Source: Streptomyces sp. SCSIO 30461 (lineage in GTDB: Bacteria; Actinomycetota; Actinomycetes; Streptomycetales; Streptomycetaceae). From it: 64,000 bases of DNA. Location: the NCBI RefSeq assembly GCF_037023745.1, contig NZ_CP146101.1, positions 4,146,001-4,210,000 on the forward strand, read 5' to 3'. Positions 16,409-24,920 of this stretch are shown here, piece by piece. The position numbers and the translations under genes were made by a program. Each line of letters starts with the position of its first letter. The first letter of the stretch is position 1. The notes below the pieces were generated by a model that was not told the DNA's origin, ran no database searches, and saw nothing but the letters and a program-made list of their open reading frames with translations.

Positions 16409-17257
16409 TCAGGAGTGCCGCGGGCTACCTGCCTGCTGCACGGTGGGCGCGGCCGGCGGGGAGGGGCTGTCTGTTTCCGCTGCGGGTGACGCCAGGTCCG
16501 GGCCGCGGTCCGAGCCCGGTCCATCCGAGTCCGGCACGACGCTGTGAGGGGCAGACGACGGCCCCGCTTCCTGGGACCGTGACCGCACGAGTCGCGAGAC
16601 GATGACGATTCCGAAGCCGATGAGTGCCGCGACGATGTGGCCGATAGTGGTGAAGTCCGGCAGCGGCCCCATCCATTCCAGGCCCCCGATGGGCCAGGCG
16701 AGTACGAACACAGCCCACGGAAGCCCGTACCGCCGCGGCATGGCCAGTATGCCGAGCGCCAACACCGTCTGGGCGCCGTAACTGACGCCGTAGTCCGAAG
16801 CCTGCCGTACCGCGGTCGGGTACCAGTCCTGCCGCAGTGCGACGATGATCACTACGGCGGTGAGCAGGGTGGCCGCGATGTGTCCGCCGAGGAAGGCGGC
16901 CGCGGCACGCAGCGTGCCCCAGCGGCACTCAGCCCAGGCCAGGAAGCCGCCGACGCCGAGGCCCAAGGTGATCAGGGTGCCGATGAAGTCCGGTGAAGCG
17001 ACGTCCGTGAGCGTGCCGTCGAAGAACAGCGCGCTGCCGAGCAGCGCCGCCACCGGATGATCACGCAGGTTGTCGGGGTTGGTGCTGAGGAAGTCGAGCA
17101 GGGCGACTGCCCGTTCGTCCGAGAGTCCATACCCGAGCCAGGCATGTCCGCTCAGGAGCAGGCAGACATAGGCGAAGGTGAGAGGTGCACGGCGCGGGTA
17201 CGCCCTGGCGGCACGGAACAGCCGACTCAGCGGCCCGGACGGCGATTGGGAGCTCAT
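16409..17257 (-). CDS. Rhomboid-like integral membrane protein
   Basis: The 282-residue protein has about six membrane helices between residues 27 and 225 and a hydrophilic, Pro/Ser/Asp-rich C-terminal tail of 50 residues. The order of helices, the GGHIAATLLTA segment, the SDYGVSYGAQTVLALG helix and the IGHIVAALIGFG helix fit the actinobacterial rhomboid-like family. The canonical GxSG serine motif of active rhomboid proteases is not present in standard form; GVSYG is the nearest, and a conserved His lies in the last helix, so activity is uncertain. The start at 17257 gives a short cytoplasmic N-terminus. Confidence 0.7.
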   Translation of the reverse strand: MSSQSPSGPLSRLFRAARAYPRRAPLTFAYVCLLLSGHAWLGYGLSDERAVALLDFLSTNPDNLRDHPVAALLGSALFFDGTLTDVASPDFIGTLITLGLGVGGFLAWAECRWGTLRAAAAFLGGHIAATLLTAVVIIVALRQDWYPTAVRQASDYGVSYGAQTVLALGILAMPRRYGLPWAVFVLAWPIGGLEWMGPLPDFTTIGHIVAALIGFGIVIVSRLVRSRSQEAGPSSAPHSVVPDSDGPGSDRGPDLASPAAETDSPSPPAAPTVQQAGSPRHS

Positions 17258-17401
17258 ACGATGCCATTGTCCTGGTGGAGCCGAGGCGCCGGAGCAGCGG
17301 GGCGGCAGGATCCGGCAGTCGGCCGGGCAGCCTGGCTCCGGCGAGGGTCGGCTCTCCGCGTGTGGACGACGGGCGGTGATCCCGTGTCACAAGCGCAGGC
17401 C

Positions 17402-17542
17402 TCACCGCGCTTCCTTCAAGGTCTCGGCGGAGGGCGACTGCCTTCGGCCTCGCTCGCCCACCAGGTCGAAGACCACGGCGGTGCCGATCGCCGCCCCCGC
17501 TCCGAGCAGTGCGGCTCCCACCGTGTCGGTCAACCAGTGGTA
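17402..17542 (-). pseudogene. C-terminal fragment of a PAP2-superfamily phosphatase
   Basis: The last 46 codons of a minus frame read YHWLTDTVGAALLGAGAAIG and a short basic tail ending KEAR. HWLTDTVGAALLGA is the final catalytic-histidine helix of PAP2 membrane phosphatases. Everything upstream of it in this frame is unrelated sequence, and the homology stops at 17542, where a histidine-kinase remnant begins on the other strand. Confidence 0.6.
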
Positions 17543-17551
17543 CGGAGTACC

Positions 17552-17665
17552 GGGGGCACCGGCCTGGGCCTCGGCATCGCGCACGCGGTGACCGTTGCGC
17601 ACGGGCGGCGAGTCGAGCTCGCCAGCCGCCCGGGCCGCACCGTTTCCCGAGTGGTGCTGCCTCGG
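17552..17665 (+). pseudogene. C-terminal fragment of a sensor histidine kinase
   Basis: The plus frame encodes GGTGLGLGIAHAVTVAHGRRV and ELASRPGRTVSRVVLPR, the G2 box and last strands of an HATPase_c domain. No other part of the kinase is present. It abuts the PAP2 fragment at about 17545, marking a deletion or recombination joint. Confidence 0.65.
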
Positions 17666-17917
17666 TGTCGCGGGAGGAACCCGGGGGCCGCGACACGGCG
17701 ATCTGAGGTTTTCTGCAGGGAGACGGACCGGCGGCATCGCGAAGCCGGCACGGCCGACCCGTTCCGGAGGCAGCCGAGACCGCGTGCCCGTACATCCGAT
17801 CGACCGTCCAGCTGATCCGGCGAACCGCAACGCGGTCCCTGTGACACGAGCCGGACCGGTGAGACGATGGCCCGGACGGGCCGATCGGCGGTCGGCTTCA
17901 CCTCTCCTGGGGGTCCC

Positions 17918-18751
17918 ATGGACATCCGGCTACCGTTTCGGCTCCTCGCGGCAACCACCTTGGCCGGCCTGATGCTTGCCTCCTGCAGCGGCTCGGGCGG
18001 GGCCGCGCGCACGCCGGAATCGCCGTCCGCCGTATCGACGACCCCCGAAGCGACGGGCACCGGCGTCACACCGTCATCGCCGTCAGCCACGTCATCGACC
18101 ACACAGGGCCCCGCAACACCCGGCCCCGGCAGCTCGCCACCACTGGGCTCATCGGGCCTCCAGCCCGTGTGGCCGTTCAGCACACTCGCCCAGGCCCAGG
18201 CGTGGGAACGTTCCTACGCGTCCAGCGGCCACCAGCCCTGGCATCTCGACCCGGCCGACACCGCGCTCTCCTTCACTCGCGACTACCTGGACTTCACCGA
18301 GATCGACCGGATCACCTCGCGTACCGTGAGCGGTCGGCACGCCCGCATCGGCGTCGCACCGACGGGGACCGAAGGCGGCACCGCGGCAGTGATCCACCTC
18401 GTGCGGTTCGGCACCGGCCCGAACGCCCCGTGGGAGGTCGTGGGCACCGACGACACGACGTTCTCTCTCAGCACGCCCGTATACGGATCACTCGCGCGCT
18501 CACCGTTGAGGACAGGCGGCCGGATCTCCGGAGTCGACGAGAGCATCCGCGTTCAGGTGCGCCAGCCATCGTCGACCGGGCCGCTCGGCACCTCGCCGTG
18601 CTGCACATCGGCGGGCGGTGACAAGCAGCCCTGGCAGGTGACCGTCCCGTTCTCCGGCGCTCGGGACCCGGTGCTCACGGTCGTCGCCTCCACCGGCGGG
18701 CACGTCGCCGAAGTCGAACGCTTCACCATCACCGCGGTGCGCACCGGCTGA
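17918..18751 (+). CDS. Secreted lipoprotein with a C-terminal Ig-like (Gmad2-like) domain
   Basis: The 277-residue product from ATG 17918 has a signal peptide with lipobox LMLASC (Cys about 25), then a 75-residue Ser/Thr/Pro linker that would span the cell wall. A mixed alpha/beta region follows, starting LQPVWPFSTLAQAQAWERS. The last 90 residues (GRISGVDESIRVQVRQ ... PWQVTVPFSGARDPVLTVVAS) look like the beta-sandwich Gmad2 domain found in extracytoplasmic proteins. A CCTSAGG cysteine pair lies in this domain. The role is unknown. A GGGGG stretch precedes the start; a longer frame from 17867 lacks signal-peptide logic. Confidence 0.65.
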   Translation: MDIRLPFRLLAATTLAGLMLASCSGSGGAARTPESPSAVSTTPEATGTGVTPSSPSATSSTTQGPATPGPGSSPPLGSSGLQPVWPFSTLAQAQAWERSYASSGHQPWHLDPADTALSFTRDYLDFTEIDRITSRTVSGRHARIGVAPTGTEGGTAAVIHLVRFGTGPNAPWEVVGTDDTTFSLSTPVYGSLARSPLRTGGRISGVDESIRVQVRQPSSTGPLGTSPCCTSAGGDKQPWQVTVPFSGARDPVLTVVASTGGHVAEVERFTITAVRTG

Positions 18752-18904
18752 CCGTAGCGGTCCCGGCGGGAGGCACCGGAGGACCTCTCGGGAGCCTCGG
18801 TCGCCGTCCACACCGCCAGAGGATCACCATCGCCCTTGACCCAGCCGCCGCGGAAGTGCTCGCCGGCGAGGGCGGCGACCTTCACCACGCCGAGGAGCCG
18901 CGAG

Positions 18905-19579
18905 TCAACGCGAGTCGTTCGAGGCCCACAGCGGGGAGGTCAGGCCTTGGGCCCAGGCCGTCAGCACGGATTGGTCGAGACAGAGGATGCCGCACTGCTC
19001 GGCGTACTCCTCGGCCGGGCCGGTGAACTCCCCCGTGGTCACCACGGCCGCGATCTGGGCGTCGTGGACGGCAAAGCACGTACCTCCGAAACGCTGCATG
19101 TCCTGCGACCCGACCTTGTTGACGGGGCCGTACCGCTTGCACTGGATGACGATGCGCCGTCCGTCGGGCGCAATGCCCAGCACATCCGCGCCCAGATCCC
19201 CCGCACCGCCCACCACCTGAACCTCGGTACAGCCATCGCGCTCGCAGAGAGCGGCGATCGCGCATTCGAACGCCTCGGGGTCCATCGACGCGAAGTCGTA
19301 CGACCCATCGGTCGGTCGCGTTGCTTCCGGGGCGGATTCGGCGGCAAGCCGCCCGACTTTCCTGCGGCGCCCACCCCACAGTCCCAGGAAGACCAGGAAC
19401 GTACCGATCAGCCAGATGCCCGCGAACGCCCCCGCCATACCCCAGACCCTGAAGAGGGATTTGATCATCAGACCGCATCCGCTGATCACCGTACCGGTGA
19501 GGGCAAACCAGAGCGACGTCTGTCTCAGACTGAAGGTGCCTCGGCGGGTCGGTCCAGGACGTCGGATGGGTATCGTCAT
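18905..19579 (-). CDS. Membrane-anchored Mrr-type restriction endonuclease domain protein
   Basis: The product is about 224 residues. Two membrane helices near the N-terminus (about residues 22-42 and 48-68) precede a PD-(D/E)xK nuclease domain of the Mrr type: DPEAFECAIAALCERDG, then GGAGDLGADVLGIAPDGRRIVIQCKRYG, with catalytic D and QxK in ADVLGI and IQCKRY. Such two-TM Mrr-domain proteins are common in Streptomyces and may cleave modified or invading DNA, or have housekeeping roles. ATG 19579 is chosen over GTG 19588 because the GGAAGG is too close to the GTG. No methyltransferase is adjacent. Confidence 0.75.
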   Translation of the reverse strand: MTIPIRRPGPTRRGTFSLRQTSLWFALTGTVISGCGLMIKSLFRVWGMAGAFAGIWLIGTFLVFLGLWGGRRRKVGRLAAESAPEATRPTDGSYDFASMDPEAFECAIAALCERDGCTEVQVVGGAGDLGADVLGIAPDGRRIVIQCKRYGPVNKVGSQDMQRFGGTCFAVHDAQIAAVVTTGEFTGPAEEYAEQCGILCLDQSVLTAWAQGLTSPLWASNDSR

Positions 19580-19824
19580 GTGCGGCACTCACCTTCCACG
19601 GTGTTCCAAGATCGTCATGAGGCCCACTGCCCTGATCGGGCGCGCTCTAACGGCGCACATCCGCGCTTCCCGCCGGGAATCAGCCTCGCCCAGGGAGCCA
19701 GCGGGCCGACCATGGACCAGCGACACCGCATTTCGCGGCCGATCCTGGTGATGCGGCCATCGAAGCACAGCGCGTTCTCTGTGGCGCCGGTGCCATCGGT
19801 CCAGCGCCCGCCCAGTTGCAGTCC

Positions 19825-19959
19825 CACGGTGCGGCCGTCCGTGCCCTCCGCGACCTGATCCGCAGCACGCTCAAGCTCGCCGGCTACGTCAACACCGCCG
19901 CCGGACGACGAGCCCACATCGAACGCCCGCGTGTCCTCGCCCTCTACGGCATCACATGA
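19825..19959 (+). pseudogene. C-terminal scar of an ISAs1/IS4-like transposase
   Basis: The frame ending at TGA 19957 reads HGAAVRALRDLIRSTLKLAG then YVNTAAGRRAHIERP and RVLALYGIT. This is the typical last 45 residues of ISAs1-type DDE transposases (RNLxxGxLRLxGxxNxAAxxR...RxLALxGI). The catalytic part is gone. It lies 190 bases upstream of the low-GC channel gene, consistent with import of that gene by an element that has since decayed. Confidence 0.6.
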
Positions 19960-20146
19960 TCAAACCAGACGGTCCAGGCACTCACCGGGGCCCTGGCGGA
20001 CTCATAGCAGTAGTCCCGAGGGTGCCGATCGGTGATCAGGGCGCGATACTGGCCAAGCAACGCTTCTGCTTTCCAGTCACAGGGAGGGCGAATAGGGGTT
20101 GCGCACCGAACTTCGCTCCGGTCCAGCAGATTGGAGAGGGCAGGGG

Positions 20147-22072
20147 ATGCGGATCTTCACATCGCAGAAGCTCACGTTGAGGCGACTCCACTATCATGTG
20201 GAGACGTTTTTTGTCAGTCATGGCTTCATTGCACTCTCTCTGGCCCTGGTCGCCATATGCATAACCGTTACCATCATATTCAGCTCCCTTGTGGCCGTCA
20301 CATTTCCTACCGGAAATGGATTCTTCTACGACTGGACGAATCAGTCACTGATTCACATTGCTGAACTATTTCGACTGAGCCGCCCTAAATTGTATGACGA
20401 GAAATGGCAGACGCGGCTCATAGAGATATTCATCGGAATGATTCAACTGCTTTTCCTGAGCTCCATGATAGGCGTGATAAACTACAGGGTTCGTTCACGT
20501 ATCCTGGATTACCAAAAGGGGAGGTCTCAAGTAATGGAGGGCGGTCACGTTCTCCTGCTTGGATGGTCCGAGTTCGGGTTCAGGGTCATTTCAGAGCTGC
20601 TTGCGGATAAGCAGCCGCATTCGATCGTCCTCCTTGCCGACAAGGAAACCAATGAGAAGGTTGGAGATAGAATACGCACCCGCCCGTCAGAGTTCTCTTC
20701 CAAGAAGCTGATTTGCCGTGTTGGGGACCCATCACGCAGGTCAGACCTGGATCTGGTCAGCCCTGCAACTGCCCGATCGATCATTCTTATGCCGCTTGAA
20801 GGTCCCCGCCTGCTGAAGACCCTTCTACACCTCAGACAAATTGAGATCGAGAAAAGGGTGACCGTGCACACTCGTGTTGCGGTGTGGGATATGGAGACTG
20901 CGGAGATGCTGCAACTCGCGAGCGACGAACTGCAGATCATCCGTCTCAATGATCGCCTCTCTCGGATCACTGCGCGTACGCTCCACCTTCCCGGTTTCCC
21001 TGACTTCTGTCGAGAGGTTCTAAATTTCGCAGAGAATGAAATATACGCGAAACGCGACCCGAACGTGAACGGACTGCAGTTTGGGAGCATAACCCGCAGG
21101 TACAAACATTCCACACCCATAGGCCTGCTGAGTGCGGGAGGCCACATTGAACTCCCGCCTGCGTTGGGTACCGAGATACGCAGCGGTGACAAGATTGTCT
21201 TCATATCCAGGGAGGGAAGTCGCGTATATGAAGACATCGGAACCTCCTCAAATTTGCCGCGCACTCATGACAATCCAATCGACCGAGCTGCCTCTGCGGA
21301 GGGGTTGACCGAAGCCGGCGCTCACTCAAGTAGAGTGCTTGTCATTGGATGGAACCAGCGTGCGGGTCCCCTTCTTGATCGTCTCAATAAGTCGACGAGT
21401 AGAGATTCGATGATCAATGTCGCCTTTCAAGGGGATGGGGATGAGGATTGGAGGAATGATTCCGGAGAGAGTGAAAGCCCGGCCCGGTCATCACATGGGG
21501 CAAAAGTTTCCCGTCTGGATGTGGATATCTCACAGTTGGATGATCTCGACGCCTTGCCCATGGGGGGCTATACACATGTGATCCTGCTTGCCGAAGAGGG
21601 TTTGGAACCGAATGAAGCGGACTGCCTCACGCTTGCGAGGCTCATGAAGCTCTCCCATATAGAAGAATTTCGGGGGGCAAAGATCGCAGAGATGTATGAA
21701 GTGGCACAGATTGACTACCCCGCCATTTTTGGCGCCGTCGACATCGTGGACCTCAACTCTCTGTCGGCTGGACTCATATCCCAGATCGGCAGCCACGCCT
21801 ACTCTTATAGAGTTCTCGGAAAGCTGATGGATGCGAGAATTTTGTACGCATCCCCTTCGTCACTCCTCACCGACACACCTTTTCCGTGGGGCAGAATTTT
21901 CTTTTCCTCGATAATTGAGCGGGCCCAGCGGAGCGGATGGATCGCCATGGGATACTTTAAATCGGATGAGATGGGGCGGCCCCCGAGTTTTGGAGTCCAC
22001 CTCAATCCGGACAAGGATGTCAGGATCGATTTCCAGGAAGACGATCGAATCATTCTTCTGGCTTCTCGGTAA
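20147..22072 (+). CDS. CASTOR/POLLUX-type ion channel with cytoplasmic RCK-like domains
   Basis: From ATG 20147 (GGAG and AGGGG just upstream) the product is 641 residues. Two membrane helices (about 26-52 and 100-122) flank a pore-loop-like segment (GFFYDWTNQSLIHIAELF). Then come two Rossmann-type RCK regions: GGHVLLLGWSEFGFRVISEL (about 133-152) and SRVLVIGWNQRAGPLL (about 399-414). This is the arrangement of plant CASTOR/POLLUX nuclear cation channels and their bacterial relatives. The ligand and ion are unknown. The gene is distinctly richer in A/T than its neighbours and uses many A/T-ending codons, so it was probably acquired from a lower-GC actinobacterium; a transposase scar lies just upstream. 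Confidence 0.75.
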   Translation: MRIFTSQKLTLRRLHYHVETFFVSHGFIALSLALVAICITVTIIFSSLVAVTFPTGNGFFYDWTNQSLIHIAELFRLSRPKLYDEKWQTRLIEIFIGMIQLLFLSSMIGVINYRVRSRILDYQKGRSQVMEGGHVLLLGWSEFGFRVISELLADKQPHSIVLLADKETNEKVGDRIRTRPSEFSSKKLICRVGDPSRRSDLDLVSPATARSIILMPLEGPRLLKTLLHLRQIEIEKRVTVHTRVAVWDMETAEMLQLASDELQIIRLNDRLSRITARTLHLPGFPDFCREVLNFAENEIYAKRDPNVNGLQFGSITRRYKHSTPIGLLSAGGHIELPPALGTEIRSGDKIVFISREGSRVYEDIGTSSNLPRTHDNPIDRAASAEGLTEAGAHSSRVLVIGWNQRAGPLLDRLNKSTSRDSMINVAFQGDGDEDWRNDSGESESPARSSHGAKVSRLDVDISQLDDLDALPMGGYTHVILLAEEGLEPNEADCLTLARLMKLSHIEEFRGAKIAEMYEVAQIDYPAIFGAVDIVDLNSLSAGLISQIGSHAYSYRVLGKLMDARILYASPSSLLTDTPFPWGRIFFSSIIERAQRSGWIAMGYFKSDEMGRPPSFGVHLNPDKDVRIDFQEDDRIILLASR

Positions 22073-22621
22073 CGTGACGATCGCGGTGTGTGATCCATCC
22101 GAAGGGTACGGTGGCTCGGTCACGGTAGCTGCAAGTCTCGATCGTCTGGCCCCGGTTATGTGATCGCCGCCGCGGTGATGTTGTTGGCGCGACTGCCGCA
22201 GCAACATGGCCACCCAGGTGTTCAGCTTCGAGCGGCTCGAGACGGCCGATACGCATGTCTCAGGCACCGTACGTGCCGCGGACTACCGGGTGCGGACCGC
22301 GGACGGGCGATGTCTCGGCGTCTCCGGCACGGTGGCGGGAACAGCGCCGGTCGCAGCGGTCGTCGGGCCCTGCGGCGATGCCGCGGACCAGCGACTCCTG
22401 CTGGTCCAGGAGCCCGAGCCGGCAGGAAGCGGGCCGCCTTCGGTCGACGTCGGGTGCACTCGAGCGCACGTCGGACACCCGTCAGAGTGCTGTCCCACGC
22501 GGTGTTCGGACCGGCTCCGGTGAACACTCCGATGCCCGCGCTCGGGCAAACGAGTGGGCTCTGAAGCCGGCCGGTCACGAGGACGGCCGGTGGGCCGTCG
22601 GCGGGTGGGGAAGGACCGCGG
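22073..22621. other. Intergenic stretch with one lectin-like remnant
   Basis: Apart from the fragment at 22206-22523, no gene is seen in this 549-bp stretch. GC returns to the high level of the host. Confidence 0.5.
22206..22523 (+). pseudogene. Possible ricin-type beta-trefoil fragment
   Basis: Residues 25-70 (ADYRVRTADGRCLGVSG ... VVGPCGDAADQRLLLVQ) show the spacing of a ricin-lectin repeat (YxLxTxDGxCL ... GPCxxxxxQRW). The frame lacks a secretion signal, has no good ribosome binding site, and drifts into Arg/Cys-rich sequence after about residue 75, so it is most likely a gene fragment. Confidence 0.4.
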
Positions 22622-22966
22622 TCAGCTCGCGCCGGGCGCGTCGATGATGCTGCCTTCCTCGTCGACCGTGTGGGTACGCCAGAACTCGTCCCACTCGTCG
22701 TCGACCTTCTTCGGCTCCTTGCCTTGCGGATAGCGGACGTAGCCCTTCGGAGGCTGTTCCTTGTCCGGGACACAGGCCGCACCAGTGTCCCCCACCGCGA
22801 TCACGGGGTACTCGCCTTCGCTGCAGATGTCGTCCTGGATGGAGCATCCGGTGAGCACGACCGCCGCCGCAACGGCCGCACAGGCCGCGGCGGCTGTGGC
22901 AGCCCGCCCCCTGCGGGGTGCGGAGACACCGTCGAGTCGGTCGGTCCTGCTGCGGGTGAGGGACAT
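22622..22966 (-). CDS. SCO0607-family small lipoprotein
   Basis: ATG 22966 has AGGAG five bases upstream. The 114-residue product begins MSLTRSRTDR, with a hydrophobic helix and the lipobox VLTGC (Cys about 41). The exported part reads SIQDDICSEGEYPVIAVGDT, with CVPDKEQPPKGYVRYPQGK and DDEWDEFWRTHTVDE. The CSxGEYPV and YPxGKxPxxVDDxWDxyWRTHTxDE elements match the SCO0607 family as I recall it. Two cysteines (CSEGEY and AACVPD) could form a disulfide. It is anchored outside the membrane; function unknown. Confidence 0.75.
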   Translation of the reverse strand: MSLTRSRTDRLDGVSAPRRGRAATAAAACAAVAAAVVLTGCSIQDDICSEGEYPVIAVGDTGAACVPDKEQPPKGYVRYPQGKEPKKVDDEWDEFWRTHTVDEEGSIIDAPGAS

Positions 22967-23367
22967 GTCAGCTCCTGTCGTCGTTCCGCCCACCACTGTG
23001 GATGACATGGATCGTTGTGCCCTGAGTACTCCTACTCACCTGTGTGCCCACGCATACTCATCCGCACATCACGCAACAGGGCACACACGTCCCGCGCCGA
23101 CCGGAGCGCGGCGGACGGGCCGCCGCACCGTGTGCGAGGTTCGCGACAGTGGTACGACGGGCACAGGACGGTGGCGCCCCCTCGGGATCGCCACCCCGTG
23201 GCAGCACTCGACGTGACGGGTACCGGACCCGCTTGACCGGGATCCGTCCGTCACGGCGCGCCGCACGGCCTGGGTCGGCTGCTGCCGGGACACGGGGCCG
23301 GGGCCGTCCGCGAGTGGACGGCGTAGAGAACACACCTGCTCCGCCGACCCGTTCCTCGGCAACGCTC

Positions 23368-23426
23368 TTGACTCGATGAGTGAAGCGGCCCATTCTGAAC
23401 GCATGTTCAGAACAAGCGTTCAGAAC
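23368..23426 (+). promoter_or_regulatory. Promoter with triple GTTCAGAAC operator for the CrtI-like operon
   Basis: TTGACT (23368-23373) and CATTCT (23391-23396) at 17-base spacing form a good -35/-10 pair. A 9-bp palindrome occurs three times over the -10 and start region: ATTCTGAAC (23392-23400), GTTCAGAAC (23406-23414) and GTTCAGAAC (23418-23426). The outer copies also form a 10-bp inverted repeat (TTCTGAACGC/GCGTTCAGAA). This is the layout of a TetR-repressed promoter, and the last gene of the operon is a TetR protein. Transcription would start near 23403, after the upstream ATG at 23376. Confidence 0.7.
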
Positions 23427-23444
23427 GTTCGGGAGCATGCCGAT

Positions 23445-24920
23445 GTGGCCGTGATAGGCGGCGGCATCTCAGGCATGGCGACGGCTCTGCGGTTACAGGC
23501 GGCCGGACTGTCCACGCTGGTGCTGGAGGCACACGGCCACGCGGGAGGCTGCGCCGGGTACTACCGGAAGCACGGTTTCTCCTTCGACGTGGGCGCTACC
23601 ACCCTGGTCGACTTCGGCCCCGGCGGCGTCGGCGGCGAACTGCTGGAAGCCACAGGCATCCCACCGCTCGACGCATATGAACTCCCCGGCTACCGGGTCT
23701 TCCTGCCGGACCGTGAGGTCGTGCTGCACCGGGACCACACCGCGTGGCATGACGAACGGTTGCGCAAGCTCGGCGACAGCGAGGCCCACCGCCGCTTCTG
23801 GGCCCTGCTGGACCGCCTGGCAGACACCTTCTGGCAGGCCAGCCGGAGAGGCATACGCCTTCCCGTACGCGGCCCTGCCGACGCCTTGCGCGATCTGCGG
23901 GCCGTCGGGATGCCCGGCGTGTTGCTCGCGCGCCACTTGAACCGGACCCTGGGAGACGCCCTGCGGGACCACTCCCTGCGGGAGGACCACGCGCTCGTCG
24001 GGCTTCTCGGCATGCTGGTCGAGGACACGGTGCACACCGGCGTCGACGACGCGCCTCTCATCAATGCCGCGCTCGGGGTGACCATCCGTGGCGCGGGGCT
24101 CAGCAGGCACACCGGAGGCATGCACGGGTTCTGGCGTGTACTCGTGCAGCACTACAGGGGCCTGGGCGGCTCGCTCCGGGTGGGCTGCCGCGTCGCGTGC
24201 GTCGAAGGCGGCCCCGGCTCCTATCGGCTGACCACCCGTCAGGGTCTGCTGCACGCCCGCCGTCTCGTCTGCGCGGTCCCCGCCGCGACGACCGCGTCGA
24301 TCTGCGCGGGACTCCCTGTCGCCCGCAGACTGCGGACGTACCTGCGTCGGGACGCGGACGCGATGGGCGGTGCGACCGTGGTCTTCCTCGGCGTACCGCA
24401 GTCGGAGGTGGCGGGCCAGGACCTCACACACCACCAAGTCCTGCAGTCGTACGCCCGCCCTCTGGGTGACGGCAACAACATGTTCGTCTCCGTGTCCGCA
24501 CCAGGCGACACGCTCAGCGCTCCGCCCGGGCACCGGGCGGTGATGATCTCCACCCACACCGACCTCACCGCCTGGCGCGGCCTCGATCGGACCGCGTACA
24601 AGCAACGCAAGAAGGAGGCCGGCGAGCGGCTGGTGGGCCTGGCCCGGCGGGTGTACCCACGGCTGGGAGAGCGAGCCGTGTTCACGCAGACCGGGACGCC
24701 ACTCAGCTACGAGCGGTTCGGTTTCCGTCCGGAGGGAGCAGTGGGCGGAGTGCGCCAGAACCTGCGCAACACCAACCAGCACGCCGTTCCGCACGATCTC
24801 GGTGGCCCCGGGCTGTGGCTCGTCGGCGACTCGACCTGGCCCGGCCTCGGTACGGTCGCCTGCGTGCTGGGCAGCCGCATCGTCGCCGACGGCATGCTGA
24901 AGGAGAAGGGATGGGCCTGA
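23445..24920 (+). CDS. Phytoene-desaturase-like (CrtI family) FAD-dependent oxidoreductase
   Basis: The protein opens with an ADP-binding fold, VAVIGGGISGMATALRLQAAG, followed by LVLEAHGHAGGCAGYY, and ends with the flavin-binding GLWLVGDSTWPGLGTVACVLGSR. This is the CrtI/CrtISO pattern used for carotenoid desaturases, isomerases and related retinol saturases. GTG 23445, with GGGAG nine bases upstream, is chosen because the likely transcription start (about 23403) excludes the ATG at 23376; it gives 491 residues. A TTA leucine codon at 23493 suggests bldA dependence. The stop overlaps the desaturase start, so the genes are coupled. The substrate is probably a polyene or lipid; no phytoene synthase is nearby. 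Confidence 0.75.
   Translation: MAVIGGGISGMATALRLQAAGLSTLVLEAHGHAGGCAGYYRKHGFSFDVGATTLVDFGPGGVGGELLEATGIPPLDAYELPGYRVFLPDREVVLHRDHTAWHDERLRKLGDSEAHRRFWALLDRLADTFWQASRRGIRLPVRGPADALRDLRAVGMPGVLLARHLNRTLGDALRDHSLREDHALVGLLGMLVEDTVHTGVDDAPLINAALGVTIRGAGLSRHTGGMHGFWRVLVQHYRGLGGSLRVGCRVACVEGGPGSYRLTTRQGLLHARRLVCAVPAATTASICAGLPVARRLRTYLRRDADAMGGATVVFLGVPQSEVAGQDLTHHQVLQSYARPLGDGNNMFVSVSAPGDTLSAPPGHRAVMISTHTDLTAWRGLDRTAYKQRKKEAGERLVGLARRVYPRLGERAVFTQTGTPLSYERFGFRPEGAVGGVRQNLRNTNQHAVPHDLGGPGLWLVGDSTWPGLGTVACVLGSRIVADGMLKEKGWA

Noticed and set aside
17530..18183. 217-codon minus frame over the lipoprotein 5' region
   Set aside because: Shadow of the Ser/Thr/Pro-rich linker of the plus-strand lipoprotein.
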